Assembly (NCBI GenBank): GCA_947589745.1
Contig: CANQCS010000007.1
Span: forward strand, 23,275 to 87,274
Length of the DNA stretch: 64,000 nucleotides
From: an uncultured Oscillospiraceae bacterium
GTDB lineage: Bacteria > Bacillota > Clostridia > Oscillospirales > Oscillospiraceae
Direction of reading: 5' to 3'
The notes under the pieces are model-generated. The model did no database searches, had not been told where the DNA came from, and saw only the letters and a program-made list of their open reading frames with translations. The position numbers and the translations under genes are program-made. Below, in pieces: positions 17,786-26,300 of the stretch (its first letter is position 1; every line of letters begins with the position of its first letter).

Positions 17786-18502
17786 ATGCTGGATACCATT
17801 CTTTTCGACCTGGACGGAACGCTGATCCCCTTCTTCCAGGACGACTTTATCCGGGCTTATTTCGCCGCTCTGGTCCACCACATGACGCCTCTGGGCTTCG
17901 ACGGGGAGACGCTGGTCAAGGCCGTCTGGCGGGGCACCAACGCCATGGTGGCCAACGACGGGAGGGTCACCAACCGGCAGCTCTTCTGGGAGGTGTTCAC
18001 CCACGACCTGGGCATCCAGGCCCTCAGCCTGGAGACCCACCTGGAGGACTTCTATCTCACGGACTTCGACAAGGTGCGCAGCATCCTGCGGGAGGACGCG
18101 GACCGCAGCGATCTGATCCGCTCCCTGCGGCGGCGGGGGTATCAGGTGATCCTGGCCACCACGCCCATCTTTCCCCGGGTGGCGGTGGAGACCCGGCTGG
18201 CCTGGGTGGGGCTCAGCGGCGGCGACTTCGACTACATCACCAGCTATGAGAACTGCCGCCACAGCAAGCCCAACACGGCCTACTACACGGACATCCTGGA
18301 CGCCACGGGCATCCCGGGGGAGAACTGCCTGATGATCGGCAACAACCCCATCGACGACATGGCGGCCATGGACGTGGGCATCAGCGCGTGGCTGGTGACG
18401 GACTACATCGAGAACCCCCAGAACGTCCCCATTGAGCGGTATCCCCACGGGAATTACGCCAGACTGGAGCAGATCCTGATGGCGCTGCCGGAAATTACAT
18501 AA
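17786..18502 (+). CDS. HAD-superfamily hydrolase
   Basis: A 238-aa haloacid-dehalogenase-type phosphatase. Motif I is FDLDGTL with nucleophile Asp8 and acid Asp10. Motif II lies in ILATTPIFP, motif III is the lysine in RHSKPN, and motif IV is the acidic pair in MIGNNPIDDMAAMD. An alpha-helical cap follows motif I. The substrate cannot be named. The start could also be ATG 17777, three codons earlier; GGAG fits either. It has its own promoter and ends in a long GC-rich terminator, so it is monocistronic. Confidence 0.88.
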   Translation: MLDTILFDLDGTLIPFFQDDFIRAYFAALVHHMTPLGFDGETLVKAVWRGTNAMVANDGRVTNRQLFWEVFTHDLGIQALSLETHLEDFYLTDFDKVRSILREDADRSDLIRSLRRRGYQVILATTPIFPRVAVETRLAWVGLSGGDFDYITSYENCRHSKPNTAYYTDILDATGIPGENCLMIGNNPIDDMAAMDVGISAWLVTDYIENPQNVPIERYPHGNYARLEQILMALPEIT

Positions 18503-18509
18503 CGGGCCC

Positions 18510-18545
18510 AGAGCCGCGCCGGTTTTCCGGCGCGGCTCTTTTGTT
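18510..18545 (+). terminator. Terminator after the HAD hydrolase
   Basis: A perfect 13-bp stem, AGAGCCGCGCCGG / CCGGCGCGGCTCT (18510-18539), TTTT loop, followed by TTTTGTT. Confidence 0.85.
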
Positions 18546-18608
18546 CCATGCTCTGGCACTGCCCTCCGCCCGTCCCGCCGCATATCATGAGAGCGAGGGG
18601 GGATGTGT

Positions 18609-19343
18609 ATGAAACGAACGGTCGCCATCCTGGGCGGCGACCAGCGGCAGGTGTGTCTGGCGGAGCTGCTGCTGGCGGACGGCTGGGAGGTCTCCACCTG
18701 GGGCCTGGAGCGGGGCGAGGCGCCCGCGCCCGCGCCGCTGAACCAGGCGCTGCAGGCGGAGATGCTGATTTTTCCATTGCCGGTGTGCCGGCTGGGGAAA
18801 CTGAACCTGCCGCTGACAGACACGGAGCTGGCCGCAGACCGGCTGTGGCCCCGGCTGCGGTACCACCAGCTGCTGCTGGGGGGCATGACCAAGGAGCTGT
18901 CGCCCCGGCTGATGGCGGACTTTGGCCTGACCATGCTGGACTACTACGACCGGGAGGAGCTGCAGGTAGCCAACGCGATCCCCACCGCCGAGGGGGCGCT
19001 GCGGCTGGCCATGGAGGAGACGGACCGGACACTCCACAACAGCAAGTGCCTGGTGATCGGGTACGGCCGCATCGGGCGGCTGCTGGCGGCGCGGCTGAGC
19101 TCCCTGGGGGCCCGCGTGACAGTGGCGGCCCGGCGGTACAGCGACCTGGCGTGGATCGACGCCTGGAGCTGCAAAGCGGTACACACCGGCCAGCTCACCG
19201 GAAAGCTGGGGGAGTTTGATTTGATTTTCAACACAGTACCCGCCCTCGTCCTGGATGCCGAACGGCTCAAGGAGATACGCGGCGGCTGCGTGGTATTGGA
19301 CCTTGCGTCCGCCCCCGGCGGGGCGGACGCAAAAAATGGATAG
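18609..19343 (+). pseudogene. dpsA: dpsA 5' part: dipicolinate synthase subunit A, split gene
   Basis: This is the N-terminal part of dipicolinate synthase subunit A (SpoVFA), which with DpsB oxidises a dihydrodipicolinate-derived intermediate to spore dipicolinic acid in the mother cell. The 244-aa frame has the amino-terminal ILGGDQRQ motif, the conserved AIPTAEGA, a Rossmann fold (VIGYGRIGR) and the family block LDLASAPGG. It then diverges (ADAKNG) and stops, about 45 residues short. The missing C-terminus lies in frame at 38928-39074, beside dpsB. ATG 18609 has AGGGGGG six bases upstream; ATG 18603 abuts that site. CATATCATG at 18581-18589 resembles a sporulation -10 box, but no -35 is visible. 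Confidence 0.93.
19305..19330. other. Left attachment site of the dpsA element
   Basis: A 26-bp imperfect palindrome with 11-bp perfect arms (GCGTCCGCCCC / GGGGCGGACGC) at the point where dpsA homology ends. CGGGG at 19319-19323 is shared with 38927-38931. Over 14 bp the two ends agree at 11 positions (CCGGCGGGGCGGAC versus CCGCCGGGGTGGAT). Large serine recombinases act on imperfect palindromes with very short shared cores, which fits. Confidence 0.75.
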
Positions 19344-19376
19344 GGTTTGTGATAACAAAACCTATCCATTTTTTTA
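19331..19376. terminator. Hairpin at the inner left end of the dpsA element
   Basis: AAAAAATGGATAGG pairs with CCTATCCATTTTTT, a bidirectional terminator shape located 8 bp inside the element. It would stop dpsA transcription entering the element while integrated. Confidence 0.65.
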
Positions 19377-19458
19377 TTATTCTTCCAAATAGAAGGGGGG
19401 TAAGGGGCCTCCGGCCCCTGGGGGGAATGGTAGGGACCTGGCGGTCCCTGCGCACCCT

Positions 19459-20018
19459 GGGTTACTTTTTGTGCAAACAAAAAGTAACCAAAAAATTGCT
19501 TAAGGGGCTGGGGCCCCTTAAGAATCCCCGGGGAGAACGGTTAAGGGCAGATGGTTGGTGAGACTAGGAGCCAGAGAAAGCATTCATCGGGGGTGCTGCT
19601 TTTTTGCCGTATTCCGACTGCCGGTTGCTCCGTTCCACTACGCAATTGAGGGCGCGGTTCTTGTCGGGTCCGTAGACGGAAATCTGTCCTGTGCGTAGTG
19701 GAACGGAGCAGAACGCAGTCAGTCCCGAGCCGTATACGGAAATCCTTCAATTGCGTAGTGGAACGGAGCAACCGGCAGTCGGACAAGCAAAAAACGACCA
19801 ACGCACCCAATGAGCCCCCGCACCAGCGCTTCCATCTCCTTGGGGACATACTAGGGTAGCCGCAACGCCTCATACACGGGAGCAAGAACAGTTTAGACCA
19901 AACCAACCAAAGGGGGAGCGCAAACATAAACAAAAAATGAAGGAAAGATTCTCAAGAAAACCATCCCTGGTTTTCTTGAGCGTGTTTTTGGTGACTTTTT
20001 GCACGGGCAAAAAGTCAC
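19459..20018 (+). repeat. Composite hairpin repeat, copy 3
   Basis: Same orientation as copy 2, lying just inside the left end of the dpsA element. It has three copies of the central motif (inverted near 19622, direct near 19691 and 19748). The end hairpin is GGTGACTTTTTGC / GCAAAAAGTCAC, a compensatory variant of the GGTTAC form. It fills the gene-free stretch 19377-20089. Confidence 0.85.
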
Positions 20019-20089
20019 ACCGGTGCACCCCCAGGGGTGCAAAAAAGCCCCCGGGGCGGCGAGCCCCGAGAGCTTAAAAAGGAAGGTGG

Positions 20090-21631
20090 TTAAGCGGCCT
20101 GCCGCTTTTTGATAACCACCAGGCAGCCGAGGACCATCAGCGCCCCCACGGGGAGCATGATGACGCCGGGGATGCCCACAGAGGCCAGCACACCCGCCAG
20201 GATGTAACTGACAAAGGAGATCGCCGCGCAGGTCACCGCGTAGGGGAGCTGCGTGGACACATGGTTCACGTGGTCGCACTGGGCGCCGGCGGAGGCCATG
20301 ATGGTGGTGTCGGAGATGGGGGAGCAGTGGTCGCCGCAGACGGCCCCGGCCATGCAGGCGGCGATGCAGATGATGCTCAGGGGGTTGTCGGCGGGAAATA
20401 CCTCCTGGGTGATGGGGATGAGGATGCCGAAGGTGCCCCAGCTGGTGCCGGTGGCGAAGGCCAGCAGGCAGCCCACCAGGAACACCAGGGCGGGAAGGAA
20501 GGCGTGGAACGCCCCGGCGGAGCCCTTCACCACGCCCTTGACGAACTCGGCGGCCCCCAGGGAGTCGGTCATGGTCTTCAGGGTCCAGGCAAAGGTCAGG
20601 ATCAGGATGGCGGGCACCATGGCCTTGAAGCCCTCGGGGATGGCGTCCATCATGTCCTTGAAGGACAACACCCGGCGGCAGAGGTAGAAGAGCATGGTGA
20701 TGACCAGGCCCACGGCGGAGCCCAGCATCAGGCCCACGGAGGCGTCGGAGTTGGAGAAGGCGGTGACCACGTTCATGTAGCCTTCGTCCCCCGCCAGGAA
20801 GAAGTTGCCGGAGTAGAGCATGCCGATGATGCAGCACACGATCAGCACCGCGATGGGCACCACCAGGTCCACGACCTTGCCCTTGGCGGCCTTCTCCTCG
20901 TCCTCCACACCGGTGTAGGGGTTGGCCCCGGAGAACAGATCCCCGGTCTCCTGGGCGTTCTTCTCATGCTTGGCCATGGAGCCGAACTCCACCTTCATGA
21001 GGATCATGCCCACCATCATGACGACGGTGAAAAGGGCGTAGAAGTTGTAGGGGATGGCCCGGATGAAGAGCATCAGGCCCTGGCCGTCCTCGGCGTAGCT
21101 GGCCACGGCGGCGGCCCAGGAGCTGACGGGGGCGATGATGCACACCGGCGCGGCGGTGGCGTCGATGAGGTAGGCCAGCTTGGCCCGGGATACCCGATGC
21201 TTGTCCGTGAGGGGCCGCATGACGGAGCCCACGGTCAGGCAGTTGAAGTAGTCGTCGATGAAGATGAGCACGCCCAGGACCACGGTGGCCAGCTGTGCGC
21301 CCACGCGGGTCTTGATGTTGTTGGCGGCCCAGCGGCCAAAGGCGGCGGAGCCGCCGGCCTTGTTCATCAGGCACACCATGGCGCCCAGGATCACCAGGAA
21401 CACCAGGATGCCCACGTTGTAGGCGTCGGACAGGACCCCGGCCACGCCGTCGCTGAAGACGTGCATGAGGGTGCCCTCAAAGGCGGCGCCTACGCTCCCC
21501 GCGCCGGGCACGGCGTAGAGAACGCCTCCCACCAGGATGCCGATGAAGAGGGAGGAGTAGACCTCCTTGGTGATCAGGGCCAGGGCGATGGCGATGATGG
21601 GCGGCAGCAGCGCCCATACGGTTGCGTACAT
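20090..21631 (-). CDS. NhaC-family transporter, probable lysine transporter (LysW-like)
   Basis: A 513-aa polytopic protein of the Na+/H+ antiporter NhaC family, with motifs such as IFIDDYFNCLTVGSVMRPLTD, GTSWGTFGI and GDHCSPISDTTI. NhaC relatives under lysine riboswitches are predicted lysine transporters, and a clear lysine riboswitch with terminator precedes this gene. The function is therefore lysine uptake repressed by lysine (inference). I chose ATG 21631, eight bases after AGGAGG, over a 37-codon upstream extension that would read through the riboswitch terminator. It is the first gene inside the dpsA element. Confidence 0.88.
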   Translation of the reverse strand: MYATVWALLPPIIAIALALITKEVYSSLFIGILVGGVLYAVPGAGSVGAAFEGTLMHVFSDGVAGVLSDAYNVGILVFLVILGAMVCLMNKAGGSAAFGRWAANNIKTRVGAQLATVVLGVLIFIDDYFNCLTVGSVMRPLTDKHRVSRAKLAYLIDATAAPVCIIAPVSSWAAAVASYAEDGQGLMLFIRAIPYNFYALFTVVMMVGMILMKVEFGSMAKHEKNAQETGDLFSGANPYTGVEDEEKAAKGKVVDLVVPIAVLIVCCIIGMLYSGNFFLAGDEGYMNVVTAFSNSDASVGLMLGSAVGLVITMLFYLCRRVLSFKDMMDAIPEGFKAMVPAILILTFAWTLKTMTDSLGAAEFVKGVVKGSAGAFHAFLPALVFLVGCLLAFATGTSWGTFGILIPITQEVFPADNPLSIICIAACMAGAVCGDHCSPISDTTIMASAGAQCDHVNHVSTQLPYAVTCAAISFVSYILAGVLASVGIPGVIMLPVGALMVLGCLVVIKKRQAA

Positions 21632-21686
21632 GATTGCATTCCTCCTAAAAATTTTTTGATCTGCTGCGCTGGAAATGCCGGAGGCG

Positions 21687-21726
21687 AAAAAAACTCCCAT
21701 GCGCCCCCGACAGAGGACCCATGGGA
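21687..21726 (-). terminator. Riboswitch-controlled terminator of the nhaC leader
   Basis: On the minus strand CCCATG (21720-21725) pairs with CATGGG (21696-21701), followed by AGTTTTTTT. It sits between the lysine aptamer and the nhaC ribosome site, the usual place for the expression platform. Confidence 0.75.
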
Positions 21727-21751
21727 TGACATGACGAAACATATCACTGCC

Positions 21752-21915
21752 GACGAATAGCGCTCCACAGGTCGTGACAGTCCGCGGGATGTTGTCCCGC
21801 GGCCCAGCGGCCGGAGCTCAGGCACGCCCCCTCCGCTTCGGCGGCGGCCCCTTTCCCGCCCCACGGCTGCCTGGCCCAGTGGGGAGGTACTCTTGGCCTC
21901 CGCGCCTCTATCGTC
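21752..21915 (-). ncRNA. Lysine riboswitch (L box)
   Basis: The minus strand shows the conserved lysine aptamer. P1 is formed by GACGATAG (5') and CTATTCGTC (3'). AGAGGCGCGGAGGCCAAGAGTA forms the P2 loop-E-like region, written here as AGAGGCGCG then CCAAGAGTA. The near-invariant GGGAAAGGGGC and GCCGAAGCGG of P3, a long P4 stem CCGCGGGA/TCCCGCGG, and a terminal CTGTCACGACC...GGAGCGCTAT follow. Spacing and order match the known class. It should switch off the nhaC gene when lysine is plentiful. Confidence 0.92.
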
Positions 21916-21922
21916 AGGCGCC

Positions 21923-21951
21923 ATCGTACCACGATACAGACGGTTTGTCAA
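21923..21951 (-). promoter_or_regulatory. Sigma-A promoter of the lysine riboswitch/nhaC transcript
   Basis: Minus-strand TTGACA (21946-21951) and TACGAT (21923-21928) with a 17-bp spacer, directly before the aptamer P1 stem. Confidence 0.7.
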
Positions 21952-21983
21952 GAATCCTGTGCAAAAAAGGTGAAAAAAGGGAG

Positions 21984-22015
21984 AAAAACCCCGGCGCGGA
22001 GATACCGCGCCGGGG
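21984..22015 (-). terminator. Terminator after the 45-aa ORF
   Basis: On the minus strand CCCCGGCGCGG pairs with CCGCGCCGGGG (21989-21999 and 22005-22015), followed by TTTTTCTCC. Confidence 0.8.
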
Positions 22016-22028
22016 AAGGGGATGCCGG

Positions 22029-22166
22029 TCACTTGTCCTCCGTCTTCTCCTCCTGCTCTCTCTTCTCTGTCAGGACGGCGATGGCGTAGTCCAGCGCGGG
22101 CAGGGCGCTGGCGGTGCAGTAGTTCTTGATGTTCTGGAGCTCTCGGATGGCCTCCTGGGCGGTCAT
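22029..22166 (-). CDS. Small 45-aa hypothetical protein
   Basis: A complete short gene (MTAQEAIRELQNIKNYC...). It has AGGAG nine bases before the ATG, a strong extended promoter (TTGCGG 22254-22259, TGGTATACT with TATACT at 22231-22236, 17-bp spacer) and its own terminator. The product is a predicted two-helix peptide with a very charged tail (EKREQEEKTEDK). I recognise no family. Complete transcription signals make it a believable gene despite its size. Confidence 0.65.
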   Translation of the reverse strand: MTAQEAIRELQNIKNYCTASALPALDYAIAVLTEKREQEEKTEDK

Positions 22167-22230
22167 AGCGGTCCTCTCCTTTCTTCTTCTCCGGCGGTGG
22201 TAATTTTATGGTGGGGTGGTCTGTAAGTCC

Positions 22231-22259
22231 AGTATACCACATTTCCCCGCCCGCCGCAA
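22231..22259 (-). promoter_or_regulatory. Promoter of the 45-aa ORF
   Basis: Minus-strand TTGCGG (22254-22259) and TATACT (22231-22236), 17-bp spacer with an upstream TG. Confidence 0.6.
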
Positions 22260-22399
22260 GCTTGTTTTTGCAATACGCTTCATTCGGAATTCTTTGCCGT
22301 TCCCCGCAGGCTGAAAATGACTTCCTTTTTCCGGGAAGGTGTGGTATCATCGTTCCATCAATCTGACTCCGGCGGAAGCCCGCCGGGAAGGGAGCCTGT

Positions 22400-25303
22400 A
22401 TGAAAGAACTGTTGACGCGGTTCCCCGTGCTGGAGAACGGGGCCCTTGCCCAGCTGCTGGCGGAGGACGCCGCCTGGGAGGGGGTAAAGCGCATCTGCGC
22501 CCAGGTGCGGGAGGACCTGGAACTGGTGACGGGGCGGCGCTGCGCCCTTCGGACCGGGGCGGAGGACTGCGCTGGGCCCACCCTGGTCCTGGCCGCTACG
22601 GCGGGCCGGAGCCCGCTGCTGGAGAAGCTGGAGGCGGCGGGGCTGGTGTCCCTGGCGGACGTGGCGGGGAAGCGGGAGGTGTGGCTGACCCAGGTGCTGG
22701 ACCGGCCCCTGCCGGAGCTGGGGGCGGAGCGGGTGCTGCTCATCGCGGGCAGCGACAAGCGGGGCACCATCTACGGCCTGCTGCACCTCTCGGAGCTCTG
22801 CGGCGTCTCGCCCCTGGTGTACTGGGGGGACGTGACGCCCCTGCGGCGGGAGACGGTGGTGCTGGACCTGCCGGTCCGGGAGGTGACAAAGGAGCCGTCG
22901 GTGCGCTACCGGGGGTTCTTCATCAACGACGAGTGGCCCGCCTTCGGCAACTGGTGCCTGGACAGGTTCGGCGGCGTCAACGCCAAAGCCTACGAGCAGA
23001 TCTTCCTCCTGCTGCTGCGGCTGCGGGGCAACTACCTGTGGCCCGCCATGTGGCGGACCGTGTTCTCTGAGGAGGGCCCCGGTCTGGAGGCCGCCCGGCT
23101 GGCGGACCTGTACGGCGTGGTCATGGGCACCTCCCACCACGAGCCCCTGTGCAGGGCGGGGGAAGAGTGGAAGCGGGTCTGGCGGGACTACGGCACGGAC
23201 CCGGCCTGGAGCTTTGTCACCAACAGCCAGGCCATCACCGCCTTCTGGGCCGGCGGCCTGGAGCGGAACAAGGGATTTGAGAACGTATACACCATCGGGA
23301 TGCGGGGGGAGGACGACTCCAAGCTCCTCAGCGAGGACGCCACCATGGCCGACAACGTGGGCGTGCTGAAGAAGGCGGTCCTGGCCCAGCATGAGCTGCT
23401 CCGCACCCACGTGGACCCGGAGCTGGAGCGGGTGCCCCGGATGCTGGCCATCTACAAGGAGGTGGAGGAGTTCTACTACGGCGACGAGACCTGCCCCGGC
23501 CTCCGGGACTGGGAGGAGCTGGAGGACGTGATCTTCCTCCTCAGCGACGACAACTTCGGCAACACCCGCACCCTGCCGGACCCCGCCGCCCCGCCTCACC
23601 CAGGCGGCTACGGCATGTACTACCACTTCGACTACCACGGCGGGCCCATCAGCTACGAGTGGCTGAACGGCAACCCCCTGGCCAAGGTCTGGGAGCAGAT
23701 GACCCAGGCCTGGGACCACGGCGTCCGGGAGATGTGGATCGTCAACGTGGGGGACCTGAAGGGAGCGGAGTTCCCATTGAGCTATTTCCTGGCCCTGGCC
23801 TACGACTTCGACGCCTGGGGCAGCGCCGCCCCAGGCCGAACGGGAGCGTTCACCCGGCGGTGGACGGCCCAGCAGTTCGGCCTCACCGGGGAGGCCAACG
23901 GGCGGGCGGCGGCCCTCATGACCGGCTGGAGCCGCCTGAACGCCCTCCGGCGGCCCGAGGCCCTGGACCCGGAGGTGTACCACCCCATCCACTGGCGGGA
24001 GGGGGAGCGGGTCTGGCAAACGGCCCAAGACCTGGCGGAGCTGGCGGAGGCCCTGGGCCGGGAGGTCCGGCCGGAGCGGCGGACCTCCTACTGGGGCATG
24101 GCGGGTTATCCCGCCCTGCTCACCGCCAACCTGGTCCAGCTCCACGTGGAGGCGGGGTGGAACCACGCCCTGGCCCGCCGTGGCGCCGTGGCCGCCAACG
24201 GCCTCGGTGCCAGCGTGAAGGAACGCATCCGCCGGGACCGGGAGCTGGTGGAGGCGTACCACGCCCTGGCCGGGGGCAAGTGGGACCACATACTGGCATC
24301 CATCCACATGGACTTCCGCACCTGGGACGGCCACGACTGGGGCTACCCCACGGTGTGGGAGGTGACGCCCATCCCAGGCCCCAAGTCCCTGGTCAGCGTC
24401 CGGGGCAGCGACACGTTCCACCTGGGGCAGCACTGGCAGGATAAGGGCCCGCTGGTCTGTGACGACTTCCTGCACCCGGGCGTGGACGAGGCCGTGCTGG
24501 ACATCGACTGCCGGGGCAGCGAGGACTTCACCTATCAGGTGTCCTCCGACCGGGACTGGCTGACCTGTTCCCCCGCCGAGGAGAGGGTGTCCGCCCGGGA
24601 GAGCGGCCGGGCCGGCGTGGTCCTGGCCTGCCGCCGGGACCGGCTCCCTGTCGGGGACACGGCCACCGTCCGTGTGGAGATCGCCTTCGCCGGCGGCCAG
24701 CGCACCCGCTCGGTGGTGGAGGTGTTGGCCGATGTGCCGCCGGAGGACCTGCCCGCCGGGGTGTTCCTGGAGCGGCGGGGCTATGTGGCCATGGACGCGG
24801 CCCACTACCTGGACAAGCGGGACGCGCCGGAGGGCGGCTTCGCGGTCATCCCGGACCTGGGCCGCGCCGGGGACGGGGTAAAGGCGCTCCCCGCCGCCGT
24901 GGACTGGACCCAATCGGCGGAGCCGCCGTATCTGCACTACGCATTCCTGGCGGAGGGGGAGGGGACGTACACCTTGGCGCTCCGCCTGCTGGCCCGGAAC
25001 CCCGCCCGGCGGGGCGGGCGCATGGCCTTCGCCGTGGCCCTGAACGGGGAGGCGCGGCGGACGGTGTACGCCGTGTCCGGCGCCTACCGCGTGGGCGACG
25101 GCGGCGAGGAGTGGGGCAGGGACGTGCTGCGGAATGAGCACACCGTCCTCTGTCCCGTCCAGGTCCGGCGGGGCCGCAACGACCTCTGCATCTGCGCCGG
25201 GGAGCCGGGGGTGGTCCTGGAGCGGATCGAGCTGTACCCGGCGGACCGGCCCCTGGCGGAATCCTACATGGGCCCGCCGGAGAGCTGGCGGGGAAAAACT
25301 TAA
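22400..25303 (+). CDS. Glycoside hydrolase family 115 (xylan alpha-1,2-glucuronidase)
   Basis: A 967-aa enzyme of family GH115, which removes (4-O-methyl)glucuronic acid side chains from xylan. Diagnostic stretches include LLIAGSDKRGTIYGLLHLSE (near residue 120), the VRYRGFFINDEWPAFGNW block (near 170), RGNYLWPAMW and VMGTSHHEPLCRAGEEWKR. The GMRGEDD region and a C-terminal beta-sandwich follow. No signal peptide is seen, so it should act on imported oligosaccharides. ATG 22400 follows AAGGGAG. It has a weak promoter (TATCAT near 22346) and appears monocistronic. Confidence 0.93.
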   Translation: MKELLTRFPVLENGALAQLLAEDAAWEGVKRICAQVREDLELVTGRRCALRTGAEDCAGPTLVLAATAGRSPLLEKLEAAGLVSLADVAGKREVWLTQVLDRPLPELGAERVLLIAGSDKRGTIYGLLHLSELCGVSPLVYWGDVTPLRRETVVLDLPVREVTKEPSVRYRGFFINDEWPAFGNWCLDRFGGVNAKAYEQIFLLLLRLRGNYLWPAMWRTVFSEEGPGLEAARLADLYGVVMGTSHHEPLCRAGEEWKRVWRDYGTDPAWSFVTNSQAITAFWAGGLERNKGFENVYTIGMRGEDDSKLLSEDATMADNVGVLKKAVLAQHELLRTHVDPELERVPRMLAIYKEVEEFYYGDETCPGLRDWEELEDVIFLLSDDNFGNTRTLPDPAAPPHPGGYGMYYHFDYHGGPISYEWLNGNPLAKVWEQMTQAWDHGVREMWIVNVGDLKGAEFPLSYFLALAYDFDAWGSAAPGRTGAFTRRWTAQQFGLTGEANGRAAALMTGWSRLNALRRPEALDPEVYHPIHWREGERVWQTAQDLAELAEALGREVRPERRTSYWGMAGYPALLTANLVQLHVEAGWNHALARRGAVAANGLGASVKERIRRDRELVEAYHALAGGKWDHILASIHMDFRTWDGHDWGYPTVWEVTPIPGPKSLVSVRGSDTFHLGQHWQDKGPLVCDDFLHPGVDEAVLDIDCRGSEDFTYQVSSDRDWLTCSPAEERVSARESGRAGVVLACRRDRLPVGDTATVRVEIAFAGGQRTRSVVEVLADVPPEDLPAGVFLERRGYVAMDAAHYLDKRDAPEGGFAVIPDLGRAGDGVKALPAAVDWTQSAEPPYLHYAFLAEGEGTYTLALRLLARNPARRGGRMAFAVALNGEARRTVYAVSGAYRVGDGGEEWGRDVLRNEHTVLCPVQVRRGRNDLCICAGEPGVVLERIELYPADRPLAESYMGPPESWRGKT

Positions 25304-25380
25304 GGATTCCTTAAACCAATCTTAAAGTCCATGCTCTTTACGAACCGGCGGAACTGTGGTAGAATAACAATATCTTCCAG

Positions 25381-25462
25381 CGCTCTCCCACATCGCGCGG
25401 GAGAGCGGAACCCGGGAGACGGCCGCCAGCGGCCGTCTCCGCGTCACGGGAAACCGTGACGC
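25381..25462. repeat. Cluster of three consecutive strong hairpins
   Basis: CGCTCTCCC/GGGAGAGCG (25381-25407), GGAGACGGCCGC/GCGGCCGTCTCC (25415-25440) and GCGTCACGG/CCGTGACGC (25441-25462), with almost no sequence between them. No T-run follows. It may be a structured leader or stacked palindromic repeats. Confidence 0.65.
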
Positions 25463-25477
25463 GATCCCCCTGTACCC

Positions 25478-25594
25478 AAGCGAATACTATTCCAGAAGTG
25501 AACTTCGTTACCGTGCGGAAAATGCAGGTATCGCAGCGCTTTGAGAGCGAAAGTAAAGTTCTTTTTGATTCTTTTTCTTTCAAGAAAAAGAATG
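25478..25594 (+). repeat. Short hairpin repeat (family 2), copy 2
   Basis: Runs through CTTCGTTACCGTGCGGAAAA, CGCAGCGCTTTGAGAGCG and AAAGTTCTTTTTGATT to the hairpin ATTCTTTTTCTTT / CAAGAAAAAGAAT. It ends 12 bp before the GTG start of the PAP2 gene, so it forms that operon's leader. Confidence 0.75.
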
Positions 25595-25606
25595 AGGAGC
25601 CTGTCC

Positions 25607-26281
25607 GTGAGAGAAAAACATCCATTTGATACGATACTCCCTGTCTATTCGCGCATACCGCTGGTGGCGCTGGTATGCGCGAATTTTTTGGCCTATTACG
25701 TGACCCGGCCCATCACCCGGCACCTGGTCCACTGGGAGCTGTCCCTGCCACTTGACGCCGCCATCCCATTCGTCCCGGCCTTTATCGCGGTGTACCTGCT
25801 GGCCTATCTCCAGTGGATCGTGGGCTATGTCCTCGTGGCCAGAGACAGCCGGGGGCTGTGCTTCCGCATCCTCTCAGGCGGCGTGGCGGCCAAGCTCCTC
25901 TGCATGGCGGCGTTCCTGCTGCTGCCCACCACCATGGTCCGGGGGAACGTGTCCTCCGGCGGCCTGTGGAACGGCCTCACCGCCCTGGTCTACCGCCTGG
26001 ACGCCCCGGACAACCTGTTCCCCTCCATCCACTGCATGGAGAGCTGGCTCTGCTTCCGGGGCGCGCTGGAGCTGAAAAGGGTGGGGCGGTGGTACGTCTG
26101 GGCCAGCCTCGCCTTCACCCTTCTGGTGTTCGCCTCCGTGGTGCTGGTGAAGCAGCACGTGGCGGTGGATATCCTGGGCGGCGTCCTGGCGGCGGAGCTG
26201 GGGTTGGCCCTGGCCCGGCGGACCCACGCCGCCGCCGCTCTGGAGCGGCTGGAGGCCCGCCTTTCCCGAAAAAAATCCTGA
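25607..26281 (+). CDS. Membrane phosphatase, PAP2 superfamily
   Basis: A 224-aa protein with about six membrane segments. It has PAP2-type catalytic blocks: FPSIHC, corresponding to the PSGH motif, and VKQHVAVDILGG, corresponding to the SR-x5-H-x3-D motif, with His and Asp retained. It probably dephosphorylates a lipid phosphate such as phosphatidate or an isoprenyl phosphate. I chose GTG 25607, seven bases after GAGGAG; ATG 25592 would lie in the repeat hairpin with no ribosome site. It is the first gene of a four-gene phospholipid operon. Confidence 0.82.
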   Translation: MREKHPFDTILPVYSRIPLVALVCANFLAYYVTRPITRHLVHWELSLPLDAAIPFVPAFIAVYLLAYLQWIVGYVLVARDSRGLCFRILSGGVAAKLLCMAAFLLLPTTMVRGNVSSGGLWNGLTALVYRLDAPDNLFPSIHCMESWLCFRGALELKRVGRWYVWASLAFTLLVFASVVLVKQHVAVDILGGVLAAELGLALARRTHAAAALERLEARLSRKKS

Positions 26282-26300
26282 CCCCGATTGGAGATTCCCT

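Noticed and set aside
18609..19343. Treating the 244-aa dpsA frame as a complete, naturally short gene
   Set aside because: It lacks the conserved APGLPG end that is found in frame at 38928-39074 next to dpsB, so it is one half of a split gene.
19622..19933. Open frames with LLRSTTQ- or LRSGTEQPAV-type peptides in repeat regions
   Set aside because: These peptides recur in many frames because they translate the shared DNA repeat motif. Starts lack ribosome sites and lengths vary, so they are not genes.
21632..21742. Upstream 37-codon extension of nhaC
   Set aside because: It would translate through the riboswitch terminator and has no ribosome site, whereas AGGAGG stands eight bases before the ATG at 21631.
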